19,923 nucleotides of DNA from Lachnospiraceae bacterium (lineage in GTDB: Bacteria; Bacillota; Clostridia; Lachnospirales; Lachnospiraceae), in contig CAADTP010000024.1 of assembly GCA_900751995.1 (NCBI GenBank), forward strand, positions 1 to 19,923. Direction: 5' to 3'. Below are positions 5,384-12,826 of this stretch, piece after piece. Every line of letters starts with the position of its first letter. Positions within the stretch are counted from its first letter, which is position 1. The notes under the pieces are model-generated. The model had not been told where the DNA came from and searched no databases. It was given only the letters and a program-made list of their open reading frames with translations. The position numbers and the translations under genes were made by a program.

Positions 5384-6400
5384 ATGAAAAGAAGATGGAA
5401 ATCAGCAGTAGCAGCTCTTGCAGCAATAGCAACAATTGGAAGCCTTACAGGCGTAACCACCTATGCGGCGGACAGTGTCAGCATTACCAATGTATCTTAT
5501 GATCCGACCAGAGAGCTTTATGAGCAGTACAACAAGAGCTTCCAGGAACACTGGAAGGAAAAAACAGGCCAGGATGTGGAGATCACACAGTCCCATGGTG
5601 GTTCCGGCAAGCAGGCACTTGAGGTTGCCAACGGACTGGAAGCAGATGTGGTAACACTGGCACTGGAGTATGATGTGGATGCGATCCAGGATGCAGGACT
5701 CATCGATGATGGATGGGTGGACGAATTTCCGGAGGACAGCGCTCCCTATACTTCGACTATTGTATTTCTTGTGAGAAAAGGAAATCCCAAGAACATCAAA
5801 GACTGGGATGATCTGGTAAAGAAAGACGTAGGTGTGATCACACCAAACCCGAAAACCTCCGGCGGAGCAAGATGGAACTATCTGGCAGCCTGGGCCTATG
5901 CAAAAGATAAATATAACGGAGACGAGGACAAAATTAAAGAATTCATCGGAGATCTTTACAAAAACGTACTTGTCCTGGACACCGGAGCCAGAGGCGCAAC
6001 GACCTCTTTCGTGGAAAACGGACAGGGTGATGTACTGATCGCCTGGGAAAATGAAGCCTATCTTTCCGTAAAGGATTATCCGGACGACTACGAGATCGTA
6101 ACACCAAGCATCAGCATCCTTGCACAGCCATCTGTAGCAGTAGTCGATAAAGTCGTAGACAAAAGAGGCACCAGAGATGTGGCAGAGGAATATCTGAATT
6201 ATCTCTATTCCGATGAAGCACAGCGGATCGCCGGTGATAATTATTACCGTCCGTCAAACCAGGATATTCTGAAGGAATACTCCAATGTGTTTGACCTGGA
6301 CATCAATCTTGTCACCATTGATGATTTCGGCGGATGGAAAAAGGCACAGGAAACACATTTCTCAGATGGAGGGATTTTTGATCAGATTTACGAAGGATAG
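5384..6400 (+). CDS. sbp: Sulfate/thiosulfate ABC transporter substrate-binding protein
   Basis: 338 residues, the normal Sbp/CysP size. The signal peptide is MKRRWKSAVAALAAIATIGS with a cleavage site near TTYAA/DS (about residue 29). The mature part shows family marks: ITNVSYDPTRELYEQYNKSF, ITQSHGGSGKQALEVANGLEADVVTLAL, NPKTSGGARWNYLAAWAYA, and FVENGQGDVLIAWENEAYL. It should bind sulfate outside the cell for an ABC importer. AGGAGG lies 7-8 nt before the ATG. No lipobox cysteine is seen, although Gram-positive binding proteins are usually lipid-anchored. No cysT, cysW or cysA permease genes follow; a terminator ends the transcript at 6433-6477. The position between a thiazole operon and a sulfate-reduction operon fits sulfur supply. 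Confidence 0.92.
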   Translation: MKRRWKSAVAALAAIATIGSLTGVTTYAADSVSITNVSYDPTRELYEQYNKSFQEHWKEKTGQDVEITQSHGGSGKQALEVANGLEADVVTLALEYDVDAIQDAGLIDDGWVDEFPEDSAPYTSTIVFLVRKGNPKNIKDWDDLVKKDVGVITPNPKTSGGARWNYLAAWAYAKDKYNGDEDKIKEFIGDLYKNVLVLDTGARGATTSFVENGQGDVLIAWENEAYLSVKDYPDDYEIVTPSISILAQPSVAVVDKVVDKRGTRDVAEEYLNYLYSDEAQRIAGDNYYRPSNQDILKEYSNVFDLDINLVTIDDFGGWKKAQETHFSDGGIFDQIYEG

Positions 6401-6432
6401 ACAGCAGAAGATATAGTTGGACACAATAACAC

Positions 6433-6477
6433 AAAGAAGCTGCAGAACAGTGAAAAAACAGAGTCTGCAGCTTCTTT
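6433..6477. terminator. Two-way terminator between sbp and the convergent secreted-protein gene
   Basis: A 14-bp perfect stem, AAAGAAGCTGCAGA (6433-6446) with TCTGCAGCTTCTTT (6464-6477), sits between two convergent genes. A and T at its two ends allow termination both ways. Confidence 0.85.
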
Positions 6478-6504
6478 CATGTAAATATTGTGAATCACAA
6501 GGGA

Positions 6505-7815
6505 TCAGGCATGGCTTCCTTCGGTCAGGGAACAGCCGTCCATTATACGGATCCCGTTTATGACATCCAGATAAGTGTCATACATTTCCTTCCATTCATC
6601 AGAGGTGTCCTTGGAGTACTGGCTGATGGTGGACAGAAGATCGTATTTTTTGCCGTCGACGGTTTCGATACGGCCGAGATAGCCCTGCCATACACTGTCT
6701 AGAGGCTGGTCTTCGCCATCGTAATATCTGGCTTCCAGAGTCAGTACAGGAACATCCTCATTGTAATAAGTCAGTTTATATCCACCATTTTCGGTTTCGG
6801 TTGTTTCATAATGGCAGAGATATTTCCAGCGCTCCGGAGTGAGGACCTGGAAGTAATCCGTCATGGCCATATCCACACGCTCTGCGTAAACGAAATCTAT
6901 GGATTTGATCAGCTCTGTGGCTTCCTTTTCGGCGGCCTTATCATAGGTGTCTGACGGAGTCAGGACAAAAAGTCCGAATGTATAATCGTCAGTCTGGCAT
7001 ACAAGAGCATCTACATTTTTTTCTTCTTCGTTGACTTCGGTTAAGTATTGATATTTCGTGGCAGGATAAGATTCAAAGGTAAGATCCTTTTTGGTGATGA
7101 TCTCACCCTTTACCGGATAGTATTCTGCCAGAAAACCCTTCAGGGAAGAATCCTCCAGAGAGGAATTCGGTACTTTTAAAACAAAGGCAGTGCTTTTTCC
7201 GCCATTTACGGAACGCTGCTCGAAATAACCTTCTTTTTCGGGCATGGATTCTCTGATCGTATCATCGGCAGGGAATCCAACCCGCATATGAAGCTCGCCG
7301 CGCTTTTCCGATTCGGAGGAATCTTCCGTGTTTGTATCGGAAGAGGAATTTGGGTATGAAGAATCGGAATCCTGCGAGGAGGAGTTTCCACTGGTATCGG
7401 AGGATTCTTCTGAAGAATCTCCGGAGGAGGAATCAGTTTCAGAATCGGAATATTCCTGAAGATTGCCGTAGTCATCAATATAATATTTATCTCTGGAGCC
7501 AATATATGTGGTTCCGGTGGCATCTTCCAGCCACACACTGCCGTCCTCATAATAATAATGAGGCTCAAAATAACCGTCCTGTTCGGTCCAGCCGGCATCG
7601 TTGCCTTCCATCAGTTCACCGGAATCCGGGTCAGGGGCATAATTACCTTCCCCGATATATTCATCCTCGGAACCATTGCGGTACCAGTAATCTCCGTTTT
7701 CATCCTGCCAGATGTACTGACCGTCATCGGTTGGAGGGTCAGAAGCGAGGACCGGGACTGCAGATATGGAAAGAGCGATCGCGCCTGTTAAAAGAACTAA
7801 GATTTTTTTATGCAT
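6505..7815 (-). CDS. Secreted protein of unknown function with Ser/Asp-rich linker
   Basis: 436 residues. I choose the ATG at 7815 because AGGAGG (complement of 7821-7826) lies 5 nt upstream; the in-frame GTG at 7821 abuts that site. The signal peptide is MHKKILVLLTGAIALSISAV with likely cleavage at LAS near residue 25. Residues about 30-125 are acidic and rich in Tyr, Trp and Gly (YIWQDENGDYWYRNGSEDEY, then similar WLEDATGTTYIG), suggesting short degenerate repeats. Residues about 125-170 are a low-complexity Ser/Asp/Glu linker. The C-terminal half is a folded-looking domain of about 260 residues with no motif I recognise. No cysteine anchor or sortase signal is seen. It is convergent with sbp and reads away from the two-component genes, from which a terminator at 7884-7924 separates it. 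Confidence 0.75.
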   Translation of the reverse strand: MHKKILVLLTGAIALSISAVPVLASDPPTDDGQYIWQDENGDYWYRNGSEDEYIGEGNYAPDPDSGELMEGNDAGWTEQDGYFEPHYYYEDGSVWLEDATGTTYIGSRDKYYIDDYGNLQEYSDSETDSSSGDSSEESSDTSGNSSSQDSDSSYPNSSSDTNTEDSSESEKRGELHMRVGFPADDTIRESMPEKEGYFEQRSVNGGKSTAFVLKVPNSSLEDSSLKGFLAEYYPVKGEIITKKDLTFESYPATKYQYLTEVNEEEKNVDALVCQTDDYTFGLFVLTPSDTYDKAAEKEATELIKSIDFVYAERVDMAMTDYFQVLTPERWKYLCHYETTETENGGYKLTYYNEDVPVLTLEARYYDGEDQPLDSVWQGYLGRIETVDGKKYDLLSTISQYSKDTSDEWKEMYDTYLDVINGIRIMDGCSLTEGSHA

Positions 7816-7883
7816 AGGCACCTCCTGATAAATTGCGCAGCAGTTAGCTGCTTACTATTCTTTGATCATAAATTTTTACAAAT

Positions 7884-7924
7884 AAAAAAGATCTGTCTGT
7901 TAAGTACATTGTAACAGACAGATC
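7884..7924 (-). terminator. Terminator of the two-component operon
   Basis: GATCTGTCTGTTA (7890-7902) pairs with TAACAGACAGATC (7912-7924), 13 perfect pairs. On the minus strand a T6 run (complement of 7884-7889) follows. It ends the kinase/regulator transcript. Confidence 0.9.
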
Positions 7925-8014
7925 CCGATATCCGGAAATGTGAAGAAAAAGAGACATTTACGGAAAGCTGTGTACAGGTCTGGAAATATGTTATCCGATC
8001 GTGAAAAGGCCGGC

Positions 8015-8728
8015 TTATCGGCAGGTAAAAAGATATCCCTTCCCATAAACCGAGACAATGTCATACTCATCGGTATCTTCGGCACCGATCTTGGTCCGGA
8101 GGTTAAAGATATGCCGCCGTACCGTGCTGGTATCTGTTCCTGCACAGCTGCCCCATACTGCTTCGTAGAGCTCTTTTGCAGAAAAAATCTTCTCCTGGTT
8201 TTCTGCAAGGAGACGCAGCAGAGAGAATTCGGTCCGGGTAAGGCCTGTGTCGGCATTATTGAGATATGCATGGCCGTCCGAAAGATCCAGCCGCAGGCTG
8301 CCGATGGTGATCTGACGGGAGGACTGAAATTTTTCTTTTATTTTTTCTTCCATTCGTTTCTGGCGTTCCAGAAGCATCTGGATCACGGCCAGAAATTCAT
8401 CGAAATTATAAGGTTTGGTGAGATAATAGTCGCCTCCCTGCTGAAGTCCTTCTACCCGATCCCGGATATCACTTTTTCCGGTGAGAAAAAGAACCGGATT
8501 CATGGTTTTTTCGCGGAAGCGGCGGCAGATATCCAGACCGTTTCCGTCCGGAAGCATAATGTCCAGGATAAGAAGATCCGGAAGCTGTTTTTCAAGCTGA
8601 TGACAGGCTTCGGCGGCTGTCTGTGCAGTGCGGACATCGTAGCCACGGCGCCGCAGCATACGGCAGTTGGTATTCAGCACCTGTTCTTCATCCTCGACCA
8701 TAAGGATAAGTGATTTCTTTTCATTCAT
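8015..8728 (-). CDS. OmpR/PhoB-family response regulator
   Basis: 237 residues. The N-terminal receiver domain (about 1-120) has the acidic pair at VEDEE, the phospho-acceptor D56 in LLILDIMLPDGNG, T83 in LFLTGKSD and K105 in YYLTKPYNF. The C-terminal winged-helix domain (about 140-237) shows the usual LTRTEFSLLRLLAENQ, FSAKELYEAVWG and TVRRHIFNLRTKIG pattern, ending DIVSVYGKGYLF. It should bind DNA after phosphorylation by the kinase encoded just upstream, whose stop codon TAA touches this ATG; GGAGGAGG inside the kinase gene is the ribosome site. Target genes cannot be read from sequence; the divergent sulfur operon and the neighbouring secreted protein are candidates by position only. Confidence 0.93.
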   Translation of the reverse strand: MNEKKSLILMVEDEEQVLNTNCRMLRRRGYDVRTAQTAAEACHQLEKQLPDLLILDIMLPDGNGLDICRRFREKTMNPVLFLTGKSDIRDRVEGLQQGGDYYLTKPYNFDEFLAVIQMLLERQKRMEEKIKEKFQSSRQITIGSLRLDLSDGHAYLNNADTGLTRTEFSLLRLLAENQEKIFSAKELYEAVWGSCAGTDTSTVRRHIFNLRTKIGAEDTDEYDIVSVYGKGYLFTCR

Positions 8729-10030
8729 TTATGATTCCTCCTCCGGAAGTGAGAAGAACACCTGAGTTCCCTCGCCTTCTTTACTTTTCAGCCATATTTT
8801 GCCGCCATGGGCAGTGATGATCTGATGACAGACATAGAGGCCTATGCCGTGCCGCCAGTAATCCTTATCAGCGGAAACATAACCCTTGAGTGCGTTTTTT
8901 CGCATTTCTTCTGACATGCCGGTTCCGGTGTCGGAGACGCAGATGGTCTGCCAGCCCGGTTCGCCGGTAAGAGAAATGGTGATGGTTCCGTTTTGGGTGT
9001 GACGCTCTGCATTGGAGATCAGATTGGTGACAACCTGGATCAGCCGTTCCGGATCAGCAGAGATTTCCGGGAGTCCGGATTGTGTCGTAAGGACCAGCTG
9101 ATTGTTCTTTGGGCTTGGATGACTGCAGTAGTCTTTTTTTACAGAATACAAAAGACCGGACAGATCTGATGGGACAAGGGAAAGGGCAAGCCGTCCCTGC
9201 TCAATGGAAACCGTATCCATCAGATCCAGCACGATCCGGTCAATCCGCATTACCGACTGTTCAATAGTGCGGAGATTTTCCTGCATAAGAGAGAAATCCA
9301 GAGGCTCTTCCTCAATTAGCTCGGAGGTGTCCCGGGCGTGGAGGGAAATGGAACTCAGAGGATTTTTGATCTCATGGGCAACGGTGGTCAGGAAGGTGGA
9401 TTTGGCATTATCAAGGGAGCGCAGCCGCAGATTCTGTTCCTCCAGAAGGAGCTGCTGCTGATTGTATTCCTTCAGATGAAAATAGAGAACACTGCCGCAG
9501 ACAATACTTACAGAGACAAACGCCAGAAGGATATCTGCCAGCCGGTCTGCTTCCGTGGCAAAAGGAGTTACAGTGTCCGGGAAATGGTATGCAACCAGAC
9601 ACAGTCCCATATAAAGGAGGATCTCCAGCAGGGAAACGATCAGAGCGCGTCTTTTTTCCAGCATCAGCACGGTAAAAATAATAGCAAACACAAAGAATGC
9701 CGGCATGCCGCCACGATAACCGCCGCTGGTAAAAAACATCACCGGAAAAACGAGCAGAAAGATCACGACAATGGTGATCAGGTAGCAGCGCTGATATTTT
9801 CCACTGTAATAGGAATAAAGAAAAAGCCCTCCGGAGATTGCAACCAGCGCAAAATTGATCAGTACATTTCCCCAGGAACCGGTCCCGAGACTGAGAAAGG
9901 CCATGATTAGGCTGATCACAGTGCCTCCCAAGGCGAGGATGTTGAACAGCCGGACGCGGAAATCAAGGGTGGGACTGAATAAAGAGTGAAAAATATTCCG
10001 GAGCTTCGGGTTTATATTGATAGGGATCAC
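8729..10030 (-). CDS. Membrane sensor histidine kinase
   Basis: 433 residues. Six hydrophobic segments lie at about 29-47, 54-72, 82-100, 109-125, 130-147 and 167-185, with little sequence outside the membrane, so the signal may be sensed within or at the membrane. A short coiled-coil (LKEYNQQQLLLEEQNLRLRS) leads into the HisKA domain with H219 in TTVAHEIKNPLSSIS, then the ATPase domain with N box NLISNAERH, DTGTGMS and HGIGLYVCHQI. It should phosphorylate the regulator at 8015-8728. The start is awkward: the only in-frame start near the ribosome site is a GTG at 10030 that directly adjoins AGGAGG with no spacer, so a later or unusual start is possible. The stimulus is unknown. Confidence 0.9.
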   Translation of the reverse strand: MIPININPKLRNIFHSLFSPTLDFRVRLFNILALGGTVISLIMAFLSLGTGSWGNVLINFALVAISGGLFLYSYYSGKYQRCYLITIVVIFLLVFPVMFFTSGGYRGGMPAFFVFAIIFTVLMLEKRRALIVSLLEILLYMGLCLVAYHFPDTVTPFATEADRLADILLAFVSVSIVCGSVLYFHLKEYNQQQLLLEEQNLRLRSLDNAKSTFLTTVAHEIKNPLSSISLHARDTSELIEEEPLDFSLMQENLRTIEQSVMRIDRIVLDLMDTVSIEQGRLALSLVPSDLSGLLYSVKKDYCSHPSPKNNQLVLTTQSGLPEISADPERLIQVVTNLISNAERHTQNGTITISLTGEPGWQTICVSDTGTGMSEEMRKNALKGYVSADKDYWRHGIGLYVCHQIITAHGGKIWLKSKEGEGTQVFFSLPEEES

Positions 10031-10126
10031 CTCCTGTTCTTCATGTAGGTTTGTATGCCTGCGGGCATCTTTCTTTTGGTGCTGTAATTATCGTAACTGT
10101 TATAATTGTATCATGCTGTCGTATAG

Positions 10127-10138
10127 TTGTGTACACAA
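10127..10138. promoter_or_regulatory. Perfect 12-bp palindrome in the divergent promoter region
   Basis: TTGTGTACACAA is its own reverse complement. It lies between the kinase gene and the metY promoter, close to a weak minus-strand promoter (TTGTGT, 17 nt, CATGAT). It could be a binding site for a regulator of the kinase genes; which protein is unknown. Confidence 0.4.
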
Positions 10139-10165
10139 AAAAATACATTTAATCCCGTTTTCCTA

Positions 10166-10194
10166 TTGACATACTATGAATAGTAGGTTAATAT
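10166..10194 (+). promoter_or_regulatory. Promoter of the metY-cysN sulfur operon with embedded palindrome
   Basis: A perfect TTGACA (10166-10171), 17-nt spacer and TAATAT (10189-10194) form the promoter. The spacer contains a perfect 14-bp palindrome, TACTATGAATAGTA (10172-10185), flanked by CCTA and AGG. A dimeric repressor bound there would block the polymerase. A sulfur-responsive Rrf2/CymR-type regulator is a reasonable guess from the downstream genes, not something the site proves. Confidence 0.65.
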
Positions 10195-10223
10195 AAGTGT
10201 CAACAAAAGAAAGGGAAGAGGCT

Positions 10224-11462
10224 ATGAATGAATACGGCTTTAATACAGGGCTGCTCCACGGCACCAACGAGAAATATCCACAGGGTGCAACACAGGTTCC
10301 AATCTATCAGAGCAGCGCATTCCGACATGACAGCGCGGAAGACCTGGAGAAAATTTTTGACAATAAAAAAATGGGCTTCTCCTATACAAGGATCAACAAT
10401 CCTACGGTAGAGTCCTTTGAGAAGCGAGTGACCATGCTGGAGGATGGGATCGGCAGTGTGGCTTGTGCATCCGGAATGGCAGCGCTGACCAATGCGTTTC
10501 TGAACATTCTTCAGGCGGGAGATGAGATCGTGGCAGCCTGCGGACTGTACGGCGGAACCGTGGAACTGTTCGATGATCTGAAGCCTTTCGGGATTTCCGT
10601 AAAATATGTGAAAGAGAATAAGCCGGAAGCTTTTGAGGCAGAGATCACAGAGAAGACGCGACTTGTTTTTGCGGAGACCATTGGCAACCCCAAGCTGGAT
10701 GTTACCGATATCCAGGCAGTTGCGGAAGTGGCACATAAGCATGACGTACCGCTGATCGTAGACAACACGGTGGCAACCCCGTATCTGATCCAGCCACTGA
10801 AGCTTGGAGCTGACATTGTGGTTCATTCCTCTTCCAAATATATCAATGGAAGCAGCGATGCCATCAGCGGTATTCTTGTCTGTGGTAAGGGTCTGAAATG
10901 GGACCCTGACCGATATCCGGGACTTGCTCCATACCGGAAATTCGGACCATTCGCATACATCGCCAAGCTTAGAAACGGACTTTTCCGGAACACTGGCGCG
11001 TGTCTTGCTCCGCAGAATGCTTTCCTTAATAACCTGGGACTGGAAACCCTGGGACTTCGAATGCAGAGACAGTGTGACAATGCACTGGAGCTTGCGAGAT
11101 TTTTACAGGGCCTGGGTGGTGACATTGAAGTAAATTATCCGGGACTGGAAGAAAGCCCTTATCACGAAATTGCGGAAAAGCAGTTCAGGAATGGCTACGG
11201 AGCTATCGTAACCGTAAGAACCGGAAGCAAGGAGAAGGCTTTTTCCATTATTAATTCATTGAAGATCCCGCTGATCATCTCCAATATCGGAGATACGAAG
11301 ACTCTGGTGATCCATCCGGAATCCACCATCGCGGCACACATCTCCGACGAAGAGAAGCTGCAGTCCGGAGTATTCGAGGATCTGATCCGTATCAGTGTGG
11401 GAATTGAAGATATTGAAGATTTAAAAGAAGATTTCAAACAAGCGATAGAAAATAACCGATAA
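10224..11462 (+). CDS. metY: O-acetylhomoserine sulfhydrylase MetY
   Basis: 412-residue PLP enzyme of the Cys/Met metabolism family that makes homocysteine from O-acetylhomoserine and a sulfur donor. Marks are YTRINNPTVESFEKRV, the CASGMAALTNA loop, ETIGNPKLDV, VDNTVATPYL and the PLP lysine K205 in VVHSSSKYINGSSD, with the C-terminal ESTIAAHISDEE..GVFEDLIRISVGIED. The frame opens with a GTG at 10197, but AAGGGAAGAGG just before the ATG at 10224 supports the latter. First gene of the operon. Its place beside hcyS, hcyF and hcyD suggests that the sulfur donor is the HcyS thiocarboxylate rather than free sulfide, as shown for the Wolinella enzyme; that is inference here. Confidence 0.94.
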   Translation: MNEYGFNTGLLHGTNEKYPQGATQVPIYQSSAFRHDSAEDLEKIFDNKKMGFSYTRINNPTVESFEKRVTMLEDGIGSVACASGMAALTNAFLNILQAGDEIVAACGLYGGTVELFDDLKPFGISVKYVKENKPEAFEAEITEKTRLVFAETIGNPKLDVTDIQAVAEVAHKHDVPLIVDNTVATPYLIQPLKLGADIVVHSSSKYINGSSDAISGILVCGKGLKWDPDRYPGLAPYRKFGPFAYIAKLRNGLFRNTGACLAPQNAFLNNLGLETLGLRMQRQCDNALELARFLQGLGGDIEVNYPGLEESPYHEIAEKQFRNGYGAIVTVRTGSKEKAFSIINSLKIPLIISNIGDTKTLVIHPESTIAAHISDEEKLQSGVFEDLIRISVGIEDIEDLKEDFKQAIENNR

Positions 11463-11502
11463 AATTTAAGAGCTGCACCAGCAGAGAAATGGAGAGTTCG
11501 TT

Positions 11503-12366
11503 ATGGCAAAAGTAGATTACGCTACATTAAAAAAAGGTGGTTTCATGAGACAGAAGCAGAAAAATAATTTTTCTCTTCGTCTTGCCTGTGTAGGCGGTAC
11601 ACTTACCGCAGAAAACCTTAAGAAGATCGCAGAGGTAGCTGAGAAATACGGTGACGGATATGTACATCTTACTTCCAGACAGGGAGTTGAGATCCCGTTC
11701 ATTAAATTAGATGATATTGATGATGTAAAGGATGATCTTGCAAAAGGCGGATGCAAGCCTGGTGTCTGCGGACCGAGAGTCCGTACAGTTACAGCTTGCC
11801 AGGGCAACGCTGTCTGTCCAAGCGGAAATATCAACAGCTATGACATTGCAGTGAAATTAAATGAAAGATATTTCGGAAGAGAGCTTCCTCATAAATTCAA
11901 ATTCGGTGTTACCGGATGCCAGAACAACTGTCTGAAGGCAGAGGAGAATGATGTAGGGATCAAGGGCGCAGTTGAGGTCAGCTGGAAAGAGGACGCATGT
12001 ATCCACTGTGGTGTCTGCGAAAAGGCCTGCAGAGAAAACGCTATCTCCTTTGAGGATGACAAGCTGGTGATCGACACAGAGAAATGCAACTACTGCGGCA
12101 GATGTGCAAAATCCTGTCCGGTGGATGCATGGGATGTAAACGAAGCATATATCGTTTCCTTTGGCGGAACGTTTGGAAATCACATCAGCAAGGGACAGGA
12201 ATTCCTTCCACTGATCACCTCTGAGGAGCAGCTTTTCAGAGTGACCGATGCAGCGATCCAGTTCTTTGATGATCATGCAAATCCGGGAGAGCGTTTTAAA
12301 TTTACCATCGACCGGGTAGGCGCTGAAAAACTTCAGGAAGTTTTGAAAGGAGCATACAATGGCTGA
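11503..12366 (+). CDS. Siroheme sulfite (or nitrite) reductase with built-in ferredoxin domain
   Basis: 287 residues. A short N-terminal ferredoxin-like half domain (GYVHLTSRQGVEIP) precedes the siroheme/[4Fe-4S] motif: C99 and C105 in ACQGNAVCPSG and C139 and C143 in TGCQNNCLKA, all four ligands present. A 2[4Fe-4S] ferredoxin insert follows (C166/C169/C172/C176 in CIHCGVCEKAC and C195/C198/C201/C205 in CNYCGRCAKSC). The layout is that of small anaerobic AsrC/Dsr-like proteins, shorter than two-repeat CysI. It should reduce sulfite to sulfide in the cytoplasm for the HcyS system. Nitrite as substrate cannot be excluded from sequence, but the neighbours argue for sulfite. It overlaps the next gene by 8 nt. 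Confidence 0.9.
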   Translation: MAKVDYATLKKGGFMRQKQKNNFSLRLACVGGTLTAENLKKIAEVAEKYGDGYVHLTSRQGVEIPFIKLDDIDDVKDDLAKGGCKPGVCGPRVRTVTACQGNAVCPSGNINSYDIAVKLNERYFGRELPHKFKFGVTGCQNNCLKAEENDVGIKGAVEVSWKEDACIHCGVCEKACRENAISFEDDKLVIDTEKCNYCGRCAKSCPVDAWDVNEAYIVSFGGTFGNHISKGQEFLPLITSEEQLFRVTDAAIQFFDDHANPGERFKFTIDRVGAEKLQEVLKGAYNG

Positions 12367-12604
12367 TATTAAGATTGATGATACCGTAGATATTACCGAT
12401 GTGGTCTGCCCGGTAACCTTTGTAAAAGCAAAGGTAGCACTTGAGGAGCTGGATGACGGACAGATCCTGGCGATCAAAATGAACGATGGCGAGCCGGTAC
12501 AGAATGTGCCGAGAAGCGTGAAGGAAGAAGGACATCAGATCCTGAAGCTCGAAGACAACGAAGACGGAACTTATACACTGATCGTAAGAAAAGTTGAAGA
12601 ATAG
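12359..12604 (+). CDS. TusA-like sulfur-transfer protein
   Basis: 81-residue alpha/beta protein with the TusA signature region DITDVVCPVTFVKAKVALEE. The cysteine that carries persulfide in TusA is present; the usual CPxP is CPVT, so the second proline is lost. The remainder (LDDGQILAIKMNDGEPVQNV, RSVKEEGHQIL) follows the SirA/TusA fold. GGAG lies 7 nt before the ATG, which overlaps the sir stop region by 8 nt, implying coupled translation. Its place between the sulfite reductase and HcyS suggests that it passes reduced sulfur from one to the other, which is an inference. The steps described for the Wolinella pathway do not need such a protein. Confidence 0.85.
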   Translation: MADIKIDDTVDITDVVCPVTFVKAKVALEELDDGQILAIKMNDGEPVQNVPRSVKEEGHQILKLEDNEDGTYTLIVRKVEE

Positions 12605-12616
12605 GAGAACAGAGAA

Positions 12617-12826
12617 ATGACAATCACAGTTGCAGGAAATAAAAAAGAGTACGAAGACGGACTGAAGCTTACAGAGCTTATTGAGAAAGAGGATATTGAA
12701 AGTCCTGAGTATGTAACCGTAACTATCAACGATGAATTCATCAGCAAGGCAGACGTTCCGGAAACAGAGGTAAAGGACGGCGACGTTGTTGAGTTCCTGT
12801 ACTACATGGGAGGAGGCGCAAGATAA
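12617..12826 (+). CDS. hcyS: ThiS-like sulfur carrier HcyS with a masked C-terminus
   Basis: 69-residue ubiquitin-like protein (MTITVAGNKKEYEDGLKLTE...VKDGDVVEFLYYMGGG) with the extra residues Ala-Arg after the glycines. In Wolinella succinogenes HcyS is made with an extra C-terminal alanine that the metalloprotease HcyD removes, after which HcyF adenylates the freed Gly-Gly and it becomes a thiocarboxylate used by MetY. The same neighbours are all here (hcyF next, hcyD third), so the role transfers well even though the extension is two residues. Its TAA overlaps the next ATG (TAATG). A second ThiS, in the thiamine operon at 2210, is clearly related but differs in most positions. Confidence 0.88.
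   Translation: MTITVAGNKKEYEDGLKLTELIEKEDIESPEYVTVTINDEFISKADVPETEVKDGDVVEFLYYMGGGAR

Noticed and set aside
7940..8713. Plus-strand frame of 257 codons opposite the response regulator
   Set aside because: The regulator has all receiver and winged-helix motifs. The opposite frame shows none and runs over its terminator.
9338..9910. Plus-strand frame of 190 codons opposite the kinase
   Set aside because: Shadow of the kinase gene, rich in Gln/His/Lys with no recognisable domain.
11503..12366. Assignment of the siroheme enzyme as nitrite reductase
   Set aside because: Sequence motifs alone allow it, but every neighbour belongs to sulfate assimilation, so sulfite is the better substrate call.
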